Shown here one piece after another: positions 19,078 to 27,900 of a stretch of 64,000 nucleotides of DNA. The translations under genes and the position numbers were made by a program. The stretch is from Acidobacteriota bacterium. GTDB taxonomy: Bacteria; Acidobacteriota; Blastocatellia; Pyrinomonadales; Pyrinomonadaceae. Within the stretch, counting starts at the first letter, position 1. Every line of letters begins with the position of its first letter. The stretch spans positions 816,001 to 880,000 of the forward strand of contig CP065003.1 of NCBI GenBank assembly GCA_016700175.1, in the 5' to 3' direction. The notes under the pieces were generated by a model that was not told where the DNA came from, did not search any database, and was given only the letters and a program-made list of their open reading frames with translations.

Positions 19078-19791
19078 TTACCTGTTCGCGCGGCCGGCAA
19101 CCATCCGGGCCACAAGATCTTCCGCCTTCACCCAGTCACTCTGGGTGTCGATATTCACACTGAAATCTGCGTTCATTTCGTAACCGACGGTGTTTCGACC
19201 GTACAGGCTTCCCGCCGCCCTTATGACTTCAGTCCGCGTTACGTAAATGGTCCCGTCCCGGTGAAATGCCGCCGGGAGATCCTGCCGGCGAGGTGGCGGC
19301 TCGTCTTGTCCCGTGCTCAGCAAAAGCTCGCCGTTCTCGCTTTTCCAGTAAACCCAGCTCGGGTTGTACTCGCTGGGTACAAGAAGGACGCTTACTACCG
19401 AATCCGCTCCCGACGACTCGAGCAACCGAATGCACCCGTCGATATCTTCCGGCCGCCTTAGCGGATTCGTCGGCTGGAGCAGGCAGACAGCGTCAAACAT
19501 CTCTCCCGCGTCCTCCATTTGCCGTAAAGCGTGCTGGACCACGGGCAGGGTAGGAGTAGTGTCCTCAGCCAGTTCGGCAGGCCGGATAAAAGGGACGTCC
19601 AAACCGAGAGATCTTCCGACTTCCGCGATCTCCTGGTCCTCGGTGCTCAGAATGACCCTCGAAAGCAGTTTCGAACCGAGGGCGCTTTCCGCCGTATAGG
19701 CCAGAAGAGGCTTTCCGTTAAGAAGCCTAATGTTCTTGCGGGGAACTCCCTTTGATCCTCCGCGAGCCGGAATTAAGCCGAGTACTTTCAC
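19078..19791 (-). CDS. neuA: CMP-nonulosonate (N-acetylneuraminate) cytidylyltransferase
   Basis: Activates a nonulosonic acid with CTP to give the CMP-sugar used by sialyltransferase-type enzymes. The start of the fold reads LGLIPARGGSKGVPRKN, the classic CMP-sialate synthetase motif. LLQPTNPLRRPEDID and ADSVVSV follow at the usual distances. I placed the start at the GTG at 19791, giving 237 residues, which matches the family (about 230). Starting further upstream would overlap neuC and add a leader unlike the family. It lies 22 bp after neuC. Together with neuB and neuC it completes a minimal Neu5Ac/ManNAc route, but legionaminic-type homologues are not excluded from sequence alone. Confidence 0.93.
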   Translation of the reverse strand: MKVLGLIPARGGSKGVPRKNIRLLNGKPLLAYTAESALGSKLLSRVILSTEDQEIAEVGRSLGLDVPFIRPAELAEDTTPTLPVVQHALRQMEDAGEMFDAVCLLQPTNPLRRPEDIDGCIRLLESSGADSVVSVLLVPSEYNPSWVYWKSENGELLLSTGQDEPPPRRQDLPAAFHRDGTIYVTRTEVIRAAGSLYGRNTVGYEMNADFSVNIDTQSDWVKAEDLVARMVAGRANR

Positions 19792-19813
19792 GTGTACGGA
19801 TGCAGGGCGGTCT

Positions 19814-20968
19814 TTAGTAAGTAAGCCGTTTCTCGATCTCAAGGGGTGCGTCGGCAAGCACGTCGGAGATCCTCTTTCCCGCATCCCCGTTCCCGTAGAG
19901 GTCATTCGGCTCATAGCGGCCGTTAGACAGCTGCGAATTGACCGCGGACGCTATGTCGTCCTTCGAGTAGCCGACATCGAGAACGTTCGATCCTCGCTCG
20001 CGGCCGTGCTGACGGGTGCCTATGTTCACAACCGGAACTCCCATAAACGAACACTCCCGGATCCCTACGCTCGAATTCCCTATCAGACACTTGCTGCTGT
20101 ACAGGAGCTTTAGAAAGTCAGTGGGCTCCATATTCTTGAAGAAATGGAGGTTCTTCGGCCGGTACATCTCCCGGAAAGAGCGGATGCCGTTCGACGTGCC
20201 GTCGGAACCGGCATCCACGTTCGGCCAGAACCAAAGCGCTGGCATATCGAATTCATAGATCGCCTCGAGGGTTTCCATTACGTGCTGGCGAGCCCGTTCG
20301 TGTTCGGTCGTCACCGGGTGCTGCATTACGACCAGGTAGCCGTTGTCCAGTTGCTGCAGATCTCCGACTCCTCCGTAGCGCTCGAACGGATTGAAGTCGA
20401 GGTCCGGATTCCCGGAAATCTCCGCGGCCAGGTCGATGGAGGGGCAGCCGGTGATGTATATCTTACGGTCTTCTTCGCCCATTTTCCTTACGCGTTCAGC
20501 GGCGCCGGCGGTCGAAACCAGATGGACATCGGCCAGCTTTGTAACGGCATGACGCACCTTTTCATCGATCGATCCCGTGACCTCCCCGCCCTGAATGTGA
20601 GCGACGGGAATGTTCATATACGAGGCCGCGACCGCAGTGGCGAGGGTTTCGAACCGGTCAGCGATCGTGACGACGACATCCGGCTTCAGATTGTCAAAAA
20701 CCGTCGCCAGCTCGAGCATTCCTATGCCGGTGGTTTTGGCCATCGACGCGGGGTTCTCGCCTTCGAGCACCATATAGACTCGGGCCGCGATCGGAAATCC
20801 GTCCTTCTCGATGTAATTGACCGCCGTGCCGTACCGGTCCAAAAGGGCCGATGCGGCTACTACCAGCTGGAGCTCCAGGTCCGGATGCTCAACGATCGCT
20901 CTCAACGCGGTCTTGATACGGCTGTAGCTAGGCCTGGCAGTTATGACAACGCAGACTTTTCTTCTCAT
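19814..20968 (-). CDS. neuC: UDP-N-acetylglucosamine 2-epimerase, hydrolysing type
   Basis: Converts UDP-GlcNAc (or a bacillosamine-type analogue) to the free 2-epimer, supplying ManNAc for neuB. The 384-residue protein opens with VVITARPSYSRIK, the hallmark of NeuC/LegG/NnaA epimerases. It also has VVTIADRFETLATA, IPVAHIQGGEVTGSIDEKVR, and the C-terminal UDP-binding region with CLIGNSSVGIRECSFMGVP. Length fits the family. It begins at an ATG and lies 63 bp after the PhyH gene and 22 bp before neuA. No dehydratase/aminotransferase of a legionaminic or pseudaminic acid route is in this window, which favours the ManNAc/Neu5Ac reading. Confidence 0.94.
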   Translation of the reverse strand: MRRKVCVVITARPSYSRIKTALRAIVEHPDLELQLVVAASALLDRYGTAVNYIEKDGFPIAARVYMVLEGENPASMAKTTGIGMLELATVFDNLKPDVVVTIADRFETLATAVAASYMNIPVAHIQGGEVTGSIDEKVRHAVTKLADVHLVSTAGAAERVRKMGEEDRKIYITGCPSIDLAAEISGNPDLDFNPFERYGGVGDLQQLDNGYLVVMQHPVTTEHERARQHVMETLEAIYEFDMPALWFWPNVDAGSDGTSNGIRSFREMYRPKNLHFFKNMEPTDFLKLLYSSKCLIGNSSVGIRECSFMGVPVVNIGTRQHGRERGSNVLDVGYSKDDIASAVNSQLSNGRYEPNDLYGNGDAGKRISDVLADAPLEIEKRLTY

Positions 20969-21031
20969 AAACTAAAAACAGGTTGTGCAGCGAACGCAAA
21001 TATCCGAAACGTCTGGAAAACAAAACGATGA

Positions 21032-21955
21032 TCAGAAGAAGATCCTTTCTGAATTCCGGAAGCTGATCAGAAGTGCTTCCCTGGGGGTCGAACAATTGAA
21101 TTCCCCCCGCCTGTGAAAGCCCATATTGTTCGCGATCAGAAGCGTGTTTGGTCTCACGCAGAACTGTGTCTCATCCACATCCATCAGCCTGTAATGTTCA
21201 GGGGAAATCACATTCCTTGTCTCGGCACCTCTGGATTCGATCAGATCTTCGGAAATCGGCAATCCCTTTCTCATCCTGGCCTGACGAACGCTGAGCTCAT
21301 ATTCGTGCCGGAGCCGGTTGAAGTTCAACGTGTGCGATCTCTTTGCGTAGACAAATGCACCGTTCTCTTCATTCACCTGGTTGAGATAGAAGAACATCTT
21401 GACCGTAGGGGTATGGAGATCGGCGTGAAGAATGTTCTCGATGTCGTTCTCGACACCGAGCGGGTTGAGGCATACATATTTGTCGAGAAATACGGTCGGA
21501 TCCTGCACGATATTTCGCCTGATCGCACCAGCGGCGATATCGCGAAGAAATCGGTTCTGACGGAATAGCCTGTTAATGTTGGGAAACTGCGAGATATCGT
21601 CCGAAACCGGGATCTGCGTTCGGAACAACTTGGCGTTTTCCAGGCCCTTGTAAGGCTTCGGCGTTACCTTTGACATCGCCGACCTGTATTCTTCGACAAC
21701 GCTCGCAAAGTCCGCTTCCGACAAGAAATCCTCGATGGCCAGGACTCCGTCGCGGTGAAGCGTTTCGACATATTCCGCCACGGACTCATCGCCGTTCCGC
21801 CTCCGAAGCTGCCAGAACAGATTCTTCAGAAGCACTCTCCCAACCTGCAGCCCGAGACGGTTCTCCCAGATTCCGCCCAGGTGGTAAACGGGAGTAGTCT
21901 TACCCTTGCTCCGAATAAGGGGCAGCGGGCGCAGTAATTCCTTGATCTCTTTCAA
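21032..21955 (-). CDS. Phytanoyl-CoA dioxygenase (PhyH) family oxygenase
   Basis: A 307-residue protein of the PhyH branch of Fe(II)/2-oxoglutarate oxygenases, which hydroxylate diverse small molecules. The N-terminal signature is TLHRDGVLAIEDFLSEADF. The H-x-D metal pair is in ILHADLHTPTVKMFFYL, followed by NGAFVYAKRSHTLNF. The distal His and the 2-oxoglutarate Arg fit MGFHRRGEF. The start is a TTG at 21955 with GAAGGA six bases before it and no in-frame ATG nearby. It is inserted between neuB and neuC, so it is probably expressed with them. Possible substrates are the nonulosonic acid, its precursors, or the NRPS-PKS product. This is the second oxygenase of the locus. Confidence 0.87.
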   Translation of the reverse strand: MKEIKELLRPLPLIRSKGKTTPVYHLGGIWENRLGLQVGRVLLKNLFWQLRRRNGDESVAEYVETLHRDGVLAIEDFLSEADFASVVEEYRSAMSKVTPKPYKGLENAKLFRTQIPVSDDISQFPNINRLFRQNRFLRDIAAGAIRRNIVQDPTVFLDKYVCLNPLGVENDIENILHADLHTPTVKMFFYLNQVNEENGAFVYAKRSHTLNFNRLRHEYELSVRQARMRKGLPISEDLIESRGAETRNVISPEHYRLMDVDETQFCVRPNTLLIANNMGFHRRGEFNCSTPREALLISFRNSERIFF

Positions 21956-21983
21956 AATGAATCCTTCAATTACTTGCGAATGA

Positions 21984-23075
21984 TCACACTATGGGATCAG
22001 AATTCGCTCGCTGCATGGTTTCTTCGACGTCATCCATCAAAATGATCTCGTCCTTCCGTATATTCCTTTTCAGACGTCTTCCAACCAGGTCTCCCAAACT
22101 TGAGGCACTAAGACCATTGCCCGGTTTCTTTAGTTCAAGATGTTTGGCTTCGAGGACGGTACCGATCGACAGATCGGTACCGGCGACCACGCTCTTCGTA
22201 AACAGCCTCCTAAGATCCTTCAGCTCTTCAGCCTTCTCGTCCTTGTCGACGCGAGAAGCGGTCATCGATTCGATCTGCCGCGCTCCTTCGACAAGTTGCC
22301 CCAATTCGCCGGTCGTCAGCGACGCTGGCACATCCGGGCCGAACATCTCCCGGCTGAACGCGACGTGCACTTCCACGACCTCGGCACCGAGCGCAACCGC
22401 CGCAAGGCCCGCATAGATGTTCCCGGAATGATCTGAGAGCCCGACCGGCAAGTCATAACGGTCCTTCATTTCGCGAAGCAGGTTCAGTCCCACCTGATCC
22501 GGAGGACAGGGGTACGCCGAGGTGCACTGAAGTACCGCAAGCGGATTGCCGCTCCTGCGGACGGTTTCGACAGCAGTGTCGAGCTCGCTCCAGGGACTCA
22601 TCCCTGACGACAGGATCACTGGGCCGTCGAATGACGAAACGAATTCGAGAAGTGGCGTATTTCCTACCTCGCCGGAAGCCATTTTCCACACCTTCATCCC
22701 TATCCGGTCCAGCATTTCAGCTGCCTTCTTTGAAAAAGGCGTGCTTAGAAAGAGCAATCCCGCCTCATCAGCATGCTTCTTTAGGCCGCGCCACTGTTCT
22801 TCGGTGAACTCCATTCGCTGCCAGTACTCGTAGCGCGATCCGTCCTGCCGGCTGAAACGCACCCGCCAGGGTTCGCTGGGAGTGCTTTCTTCGGCGGCAA
22901 TATGGGTCTGGAACTTCACAGCATCCGCACCGGCTTTGGCGATCGCGTCGATAAAAGCATGCGCCGCTCCCAAGCTCCCGTCATGCGACTGCGCTACTTC
23001 GCCGATGATCAGGCACCTGTCGTCGGAAGGCGTCCTGTGAATATGGCTGAGACAGTTATGTCGGAAATCGGTCAT
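21984..23075 (-). CDS. neuB: N-acetylneuraminate (nonulosonic acid) synthase
   Basis: Condenses phosphoenolpyruvate with an N-acyl hexosamine such as ManNAc to give a nine-carbon acid. The TIM barrel is recognised from GEVAQSHDGSLG, ADAVKFQTHIAAEES, FLSTPFSKKAAEML, KMASGEVGNTPLLE, VILSSGM, and PVGLSDHSGNIYAG. The C-terminus (about 295-350) carries a SAF/antifreeze-like domain with LRRLFTKSVVAGTDLSIGTV and LVGRRLKRNIRKDEII, as in NeuB, PseI and LegI. Length of 363 residues is normal. It lies 89 bp after the BY-kinase gene and 28 bp before the PhyH gene. NeuB-, LegI- and PseI-type cannot be separated reliably by eye. Confidence 0.94.
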   Translation of the reverse strand: MTDFRHNCLSHIHRTPSDDRCLIIGEVAQSHDGSLGAAHAFIDAIAKAGADAVKFQTHIAAEESTPSEPWRVRFSRQDGSRYEYWQRMEFTEEQWRGLKKHADEAGLLFLSTPFSKKAAEMLDRIGMKVWKMASGEVGNTPLLEFVSSFDGPVILSSGMSPWSELDTAVETVRRSGNPLAVLQCTSAYPCPPDQVGLNLLREMKDRYDLPVGLSDHSGNIYAGLAAVALGAEVVEVHVAFSREMFGPDVPASLTTGELGQLVEGARQIESMTASRVDKDEKAEELKDLRRLFTKSVVAGTDLSIGTVLEAKHLELKKPGNGLSASSLGDLVGRRLKRNIRKDEIILMDDVEETMQRANSDPIV

Positions 23076-23164
23076 TTAGCGATCAGAAAACAAAGATCCC
23101 CGAATCCTTACTCGGAGATCCATCAATTTCCCGTTTTCGGGTTCGAATTCTAAAAAACTTACGA

Positions 23165-25609
23165 CTATTCCAGATGAAGCGGGGCGTAACTGCCTTCCTT
23201 CGCTTCTATCTCCTCTAGTTCGGAGTAGTAGATCGAGTTATGGTACTTATAGCTGTTCAAAGGGACATCATTCAGAATGATCCCCACGACATTGCCGTTA
23301 ACATCCTCGATCTTCTTCTTCGCGCGCAGGTGAACTTCATGCGAGCTGAAATTCGCCCTTGAAACGATAACCACCGCTTCTACGCAAGCAGACAGGATCG
23401 CGCTGTCGGCGAAATAGAGCACCGGAGGTGAGTCGATTATGATGTGCGAGTACCGCAAGCTGAGCATCTCGAGCAGGTTGCGCATCTCGGCCGAACCCAG
23501 CAAGTTGGCAGGATTCGGAACCCTGGGCCCCGAAGGGAGTACATCAAGGAACTGTTCGACGTCGTTGCGGATCGCCTCATCTATCTCTTCCTGTTTCAAA
23601 GCCTCCGCTGTGAGCAAAGTGCTCAGCCCGGAAGAGTTGTTCAACTCATTGATCAAATGCATTTTCGGACATCTGAGGTCCGCGTCGATCAACAATACGG
23701 GCTTCCGGAGCTCGGCCATGCTCCTGGCGAGATTCAGTGAATTGGTGGTCTTTCCTTCCAGCGGCTGACCCGATGTAACGAGTATCGTCTTCGGAGGGCC
23801 TCCGGGCGTCGAAAGTAAGAGCGAGGTCCTGACCTGATGAAACGCCTCGATAATGACCGGCAACGAGAAACTGTCGGGCGAGTACACCTGTCCGCCAAGC
23901 CGCTTCAACTGATTCCTTTCGATAAGAGATCCAAGGAATCCGTTCCCGAGCTTCTTGTTGACCCCGGGGACCATCCCCAGAACCGGAACACCGTCTCGAA
24001 GCTCGAAATCGTCGTCGACCCGAACCGTGTCGTCCAGCCAATTCCGGATGAACGCAAGGCCTATCCCGCCAAAGAGCGACGCAAAGAAAGCAATGAACAC
24101 AACCCTCGACCGGTTGGGTCCCTGCGGTGACGAGGGCGGTGCGGCCCGATCCACGACATTCACATTGTTCGGCGTACCGTTGAGTATTACCTCGGTTTCG
24201 CGCGACTTCTGAAGAAGGTTGTCAAGCAGCGACTTGTTGGTCGCAATTTCCTGTTCGATGATCCGGTAATTGATGGCCGCCTGGTTCTGGTCCAGCACAG
24301 CGCCTCGCTGGCTCTCGAAATTTCTTCGAAGCTCTCCTTCTTTTGCAGAAGCCTCGCGGAATCGCTGCTCCAGTTCAGACAGCTGGACCGCAGCCGTTCG
24401 CTTTCTGCTTGATTGGAGCTCGTTCTCGATCGCGGCTATCTTTCGCCTTACCTCTTTCACTGCCGGCCACTCTTCGGTGAATTCCACCTTCAGCTGGGCA
24501 AGTTCCTGGTTAAGAGTCGAAAGCTGGCCTTCCAGCGCCGTTGTACGCGCGTCCTTAGTTTCTGCGGTTGTAGTCCTCAGGGGATTCTGCTGCGCGGCTC
24601 TCAAAGCGGCTTCCGCGTTTATCCTTTCGAGTTCCGCGGCGCTCAGCTTTGTGTTCAGATCCGCCAACCGCTGTACGACAGTGTTCTGCGAAGCGTCGAG
24701 GGACAATATCTGGTTATTTCGCGAATAATTAAGGAGGTTCTGTTCCCCTGCCCGGATCTGCGACTGAAGTTCCGCGACTCTTTTCTGCAAGAACTTGCTT
24801 GCGGAAGCATTGGTCTGAACCTTCTGCTCGAGATTCTGGATCACGTACGTGTCCGCGATCGTGTTAACGACCCCGGCAGCGACTTCAGGGTTGAAATGCT
24901 TGTAATCGATCTGGATCAAGCGAGTCTCCTTGCTCGCGATCCGATTGTCCTTGACAGGATTGACGCTAAGGTTCTGCTTGATCGCTGAAACGACGGGCGC
25001 CAGCTTGGTCGATTCATCTTCACCGCCGCTGTCAGCCGCCGCAATCTCAAGCTGAAGCTGACTTTTCGTAGCCTGGTCGATCACGCCCGATGCAGGGTTG
25101 GTTGCCGGAGAGCCGAACCCAAACATACGGAAAACGTTCTGTACCGCGGAAGCCTTTTCCGCATCGCTTGGTCTGAGGAAGGACTGATTCTCGTCCAGTT
25201 TCATCGCCTTCACGACCCGTCTGAGGAGCCCCCGCCCTTCAATTATCTGAAGCTGGGTGCCAAAGTAGGCAGGATCGTTACCGGACGTAAGGATCACGGA
25301 ACTGGCGGTGTCGCCCCCGGCCGCCGGATTGAACTCGTTGTTAACCTGGACCCTTGCCGTCGCGACGTAGTAGTCGGGCTGCTGAGCCACGTAGAACAGC
25401 GACGCCGCGGTTCCAAGAACAGTGATCACCGCGATCCACAGCCAGTTTTTGCGGACGATGGCCAGTGCAGCCAGCAGCTGCTGCCGCTCCGAAGGTCTGG
25501 TCGCGCCGCCGTAGTAGTTGGAATCGTGGTATTCATCCAGGTCGGCAAGAATGATCGCCTCGCGGTCCTCATCTTTCGTCCTGACAGCTAATTGATTGTT
25601 TCTCTGCAT
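23165..25609 (-). CDS. Polysaccharide co-polymerase with tyrosine autokinase domain (Wzc/GumC-CapB type)
   Basis: An inner-membrane protein of 814 residues that controls chain length and export of a surface polysaccharide. Layout: cytosolic N-terminus, a first membrane segment near residues 50-70 (WLWIAVITVLGTAASLFYV), a Wzz domain and long periplasmic coiled coil rich in Gln, a second membrane segment (VVFIAFFASLFGGIGLAFI), then a BY-kinase. The kinase has Walker A PLEGKTTNS, Walker A' VLLIDADLRCP and Walker B HIIIDSPP. The C-terminus ends in a tyrosine cluster (SYKYHNSIYYSELEE), the usual autophosphorylation tail. I used the ATG at 25609; a TTG at 25615 would overlap the stop of the Wza gene. 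Its partner exporter is directly upstream. Confidence 0.94.
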   Translation of the reverse strand: MQRNNQLAVRTKDEDREAIILADLDEYHDSNYYGGATRPSERQQLLAALAIVRKNWLWIAVITVLGTAASLFYVAQQPDYYVATARVQVNNEFNPAAGGDTASSVILTSGNDPAYFGTQLQIIEGRGLLRRVVKAMKLDENQSFLRPSDAEKASAVQNVFRMFGFGSPATNPASGVIDQATKSQLQLEIAAADSGGEDESTKLAPVVSAIKQNLSVNPVKDNRIASKETRLIQIDYKHFNPEVAAGVVNTIADTYVIQNLEQKVQTNASASKFLQKRVAELQSQIRAGEQNLLNYSRNNQILSLDASQNTVVQRLADLNTKLSAAELERINAEAALRAAQQNPLRTTTAETKDARTTALEGQLSTLNQELAQLKVEFTEEWPAVKEVRRKIAAIENELQSSRKRTAAVQLSELEQRFREASAKEGELRRNFESQRGAVLDQNQAAINYRIIEQEIATNKSLLDNLLQKSRETEVILNGTPNNVNVVDRAAPPSSPQGPNRSRVVFIAFFASLFGGIGLAFIRNWLDDTVRVDDDFELRDGVPVLGMVPGVNKKLGNGFLGSLIERNQLKRLGGQVYSPDSFSLPVIIEAFHQVRTSLLLSTPGGPPKTILVTSGQPLEGKTTNSLNLARSMAELRKPVLLIDADLRCPKMHLINELNNSSGLSTLLTAEALKQEEIDEAIRNDVEQFLDVLPSGPRVPNPANLLGSAEMRNLLEMLSLRYSHIIIDSPPVLYFADSAILSACVEAVVIVSRANFSSHEVHLRAKKKIEDVNGNVVGIILNDVPLNSYKYHNSIYYSELEEIEAKEGSYAPLHLE

Positions 25610-25611
25610 TT

Positions 25612-26607
25612 TCAAGGAATAGGGATAACCCTTACCGGAGCCTGAGTGATTGCCGGGACCAGCGCCCGGAATATATCTCCAAAAAACTTCTTTGCACCCG
25701 AAGGCCCGGGAACATCCACGATATCGTTCGGCTGAAGTAGAATATCATCCTGTTTTCCCTGGATGATGTCCTTCACATCGGCGATCATTTCCTCCCGGTT
25801 CACACTTCCCTCAATCTGGCGTCTGATCCTTACCTTGTCCAACTGCGCGCCGGAGGTTGGGCCGCCGGCCATCGCGATCGCCTGGGTCAGACTTACAGGA
25901 TCGTTGAGAGGAATCGCCATGCTCGCAGCGACGTTTCCCTGAATATAGGCGACCAACTGGCTGTTATCGGAAACCCGAATTATATCGCCGGGGACAATGA
26001 CAGGATTCGCGGAATCTGCACCAGTGAATACCTCGTCGATTTTGACGGACATCAGTACGTCTTCTCCATTTTCCGGTATCACAAGTTCCGACCCTTCACA
26101 TCTGGGCCGGCGGGAGTCGCGAAGTATCTCTACAGTCGGGCCCGCATTCGCACTTGTCCCGTTCACAAAGGTCAAAAGTTCGGCAAGCTTGATCGTCCTC
26201 TGCAGCTGGAACCTCCCCGGCGCATTCACTGATCCGATCACCGAAACGGGACTGGAATTGAACTCGCGTACAGCGACATTCACAAAAGGATCGACCATGT
26301 ACTTCTTGTACTCTTCTTTGATCCGGTCAGCTAGTTGCCTTTCCGTCAGACAGGCCGCCTGCATGTCCGTATCCATCATAGCGAGCTGAACAGTCCCGAG
26401 GTTGCTCACACGCAGCCCGGTTTTTGAAAGGACGTCGTTCTTGCTCACGGTCACATCGAGTACGTCACCCGGACCGATCTTGTAATTACCGATCGAATCT
26501 CGGGATTCTATCGTCTGCGCGCCTGCCAACGAGTACAGTAAGAGCGTCGCGGCCGCCAAAATATAGAATCTCTTCATTGCCGGAAAAAATCGCCGGTTCA
26601 TCTTCAT
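25612..26607 (-). CDS. Outer-membrane polysaccharide export protein (Wza-like)
   Basis: Forms the outer-membrane exit channel for the polysaccharide. The 331-residue protein has an N-terminal signal peptide (ILAAATLLLYSLAGAQT), then a poly_export domain (YKIGPGDVLDVTVSKND, NVAVREF, VIGSVNAPGRFQLQ). SLBB-type segments follow (GDIIRVSDNSQLVAYIQGNV, LTQAIAMAGGPTSGAQL, LLQPNDIVDVPG). The stop sits 2 bp before the BY-kinase ATG, so the pair is translationally linked. An internal Met at residue 11 (MKRFYIL) is a fair alternative start. There is no lipobox Cys at the cleavage site, unlike E. coli Wza. Confidence 0.93.
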   Translation of the reverse strand: MKMNRRFFPAMKRFYILAAATLLLYSLAGAQTIESRDSIGNYKIGPGDVLDVTVSKNDVLSKTGLRVSNLGTVQLAMMDTDMQAACLTERQLADRIKEEYKKYMVDPFVNVAVREFNSSPVSVIGSVNAPGRFQLQRTIKLAELLTFVNGTSANAGPTVEILRDSRRPRCEGSELVIPENGEDVLMSVKIDEVFTGADSANPVIVPGDIIRVSDNSQLVAYIQGNVAASMAIPLNDPVSLTQAIAMAGGPTSGAQLDKVRIRRQIEGSVNREEMIADVKDIIQGKQDDILLQPNDIVDVPGPSGAKKFFGDIFRALVPAITQAPVRVIPIP

Positions 26608-26613
26608 TACCTA

Positions 26614-26919
26614 TTACCTAAGCGCCCTGCGACGAGTGTCCAACGCTTCCCTGAGGTGGTTCGGACACTTCAGGTTCAGCACCGTATTGCTAAGCACAAC
26701 ATTATATTCTTCGTTTTGGTGCGTGAACTTTCCTCTGAGAGGACCGTCACCAACTTTGACCACAACACCCTGCTTGACCCACTGCCAGAACTCGATTTGT
26801 GTCGTCCAGTATTCCTTGCCGTCATGACACATCACAAGCGCGTTCTTCTTCTTACGCTTTTTAAGCAGTTTCATCTGCTTCTTCTTGATCTTCGCAAGGT
26901 CCTTCTTCTCTTCGCTCAT
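26614..26919 (-). CDS. Small Lys-rich protein of unknown function
   Basis: A 101-residue protein I do not recognise. The first 30 residues are extremely basic (KKKQMKLLKKRKKKN). The rest looks like a small folded domain with CHDGKEYWTTQIEFWQWV and FTHQNEEYNVVLSNTVL. No membrane segment. It is likely real: it has GGAAGAGG before an ATG, lacks a competing reading, and ends 6 bp before the Wza gene, so it is the first gene of the long operon. The basic tail could bind nucleic acid or acidic lipids; that is only a guess. Confidence 0.72.
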   Translation of the reverse strand: MSEEKKDLAKIKKKQMKLLKKRKKKNALVMCHDGKEYWTTQIEFWQWVKQGVVVKVGDGPLRGKFTHQNEEYNVVLSNTVLNLKCPNHLREALDTRRRALR

Positions 26920-27177
26920 TGCACACCTCTTCCGCTATGCCCGGGAATCCTCTCTAGATACCGAACATAAAAACCCCGGAGGGAAACCTGGGTACCCAGG
27001 CGATCTAAATTTTTTTGGAGCCGGATCAGCTATAGCCGGCCCCGCGCCCTGAATTCCGGGTTGCGAACCCGGCTTCAGGCCTGGATAACCGATGTCTTCA
27101 GGGCTCAGCACCAATGCTACGGACCGCCATTTTCTCTTTTGAGTTGTAGCCCAGTTCAAATCGTGTCGGAAATCCCA
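26920..27177. other. Intergenic region with palindromes upstream of the polysaccharide/NRPS operon
   Basis: This 258-bp spacer separates the response regulator gene from the first gene of the long operon, so it should hold the operon promoter if one exists here. It contains a perfect 14-bp palindrome CCTGGGTACCCAGG at 26987-27000 and a 7-bp stem with 3-base loop, CCGGGTT/AACCCGG, at 27056-27072. Either could be a regulator site or an RNA hairpin. A 7-base T run (plus strand) lies at 27010-27016. I could not assign a convincing -35/-10 pair. Confidence 0.4.
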
Positions 27178-27900
27178 TCATGCGTTCATGCTCTGCGAGT
27201 ATCCGCGAGACTGACCGCTTCCATTCGAGGAGCCGTTGCCGCCCGGAAGTTTCGCCAAACCGTTCTTGAACGCGTAGATAACAAGCTCCAGCCGGCCCTT
27301 CGTTTCGAGTTTGCTGAAGATCGCCGTCAGGTGGTGGCGAACCGTGTTCTCAGCGATGTACAGGTCCTTTGCAATATCTTTCGTGTTCTTGCCTGCGCAG
27401 ACAAGTTCAACTACCTCCATCTCACGTTCCGTCAGACCCCTTGCCGGATCCTCAACCGGATTCTGGCGCTGCTTGCGGTTCTCAGCCATCAGGTCCCTGA
27501 TGGTCTCGCCCATCATCGTCCGGTCGAACCACAATTCACCGTCGAAGATCTTCTCTACCGCCTTGAATAGAGTCTCCGCCGGTTCTTCCTTTAGTACAAG
27601 GCCGCTTATGCCAAGCTGAAGGCATTTCTTGTAAACCTCCACATCGTAATCGCTGATCAGCACAAGCACGGGAGGTTCCAGGTCCTGGAGCTTCTGCATC
27701 GCCTTTTCCGGAGCGCGGTCAGGGAGATCTGCAAGCACGAGATCCGGGCTTTCTACAGAAACGATCTTCGAAGCGTCCTGAAAGTTGTCGGCCTCGCCAA
27801 TGACCCTGAAACGGTTATCGGTTTCAATGAGCATCCTCAGCGCATTGCGGAAGATCGAGTAGTCACCAAGCAGGAGTATTTTGATAATCGGTGTAGTCAT
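27178..27900 (-). CDS. NarL/FixJ-type response regulator
   Basis: A 240-residue DNA-binding regulator. Receiver domain residues 5-120: acidic Asp13, phospho-acceptor Asp58 (LVLADLP), Ser83 in the Thr/Ser position and Lys104 (LVLKEEP), so phosphorylation chemistry looks possible. LuxR-type HTH residues 153-215: LTEREMEVVELVCAGKNTKD followed by ENTVRHHLTAIFSKL. A flexible Gly/Ser-rich tail ends the protein. It is transcribed toward the polysaccharide/NRPS operon, 258 bp away, and is divergent from a second LuxR-type gene. No histidine kinase lies beside it. A role in controlling the operon is inference from position. Confidence 0.92.
   Translation of the reverse strand: MTTPIIKILLLGDYSIFRNALRMLIETDNRFRVIGEADNFQDASKIVSVESPDLVLADLPDRAPEKAMQKLQDLEPPVLVLISDYDVEVYKKCLQLGISGLVLKEEPAETLFKAVEKIFDGELWFDRTMMGETIRDLMAENRKQRQNPVEDPARGLTEREMEVVELVCAGKNTKDIAKDLYIAENTVRHHLTAIFSKLETKGRLELVIYAFKNGLAKLPGGNGSSNGSGQSRGYSQSMNA

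Noticed and set aside
26935..27159. Open frame of 74 codons on the minus strand
   Set aside because: It runs through palindromes and is Pro/Gly-rich low-complexity; no ribosome site or family pattern.
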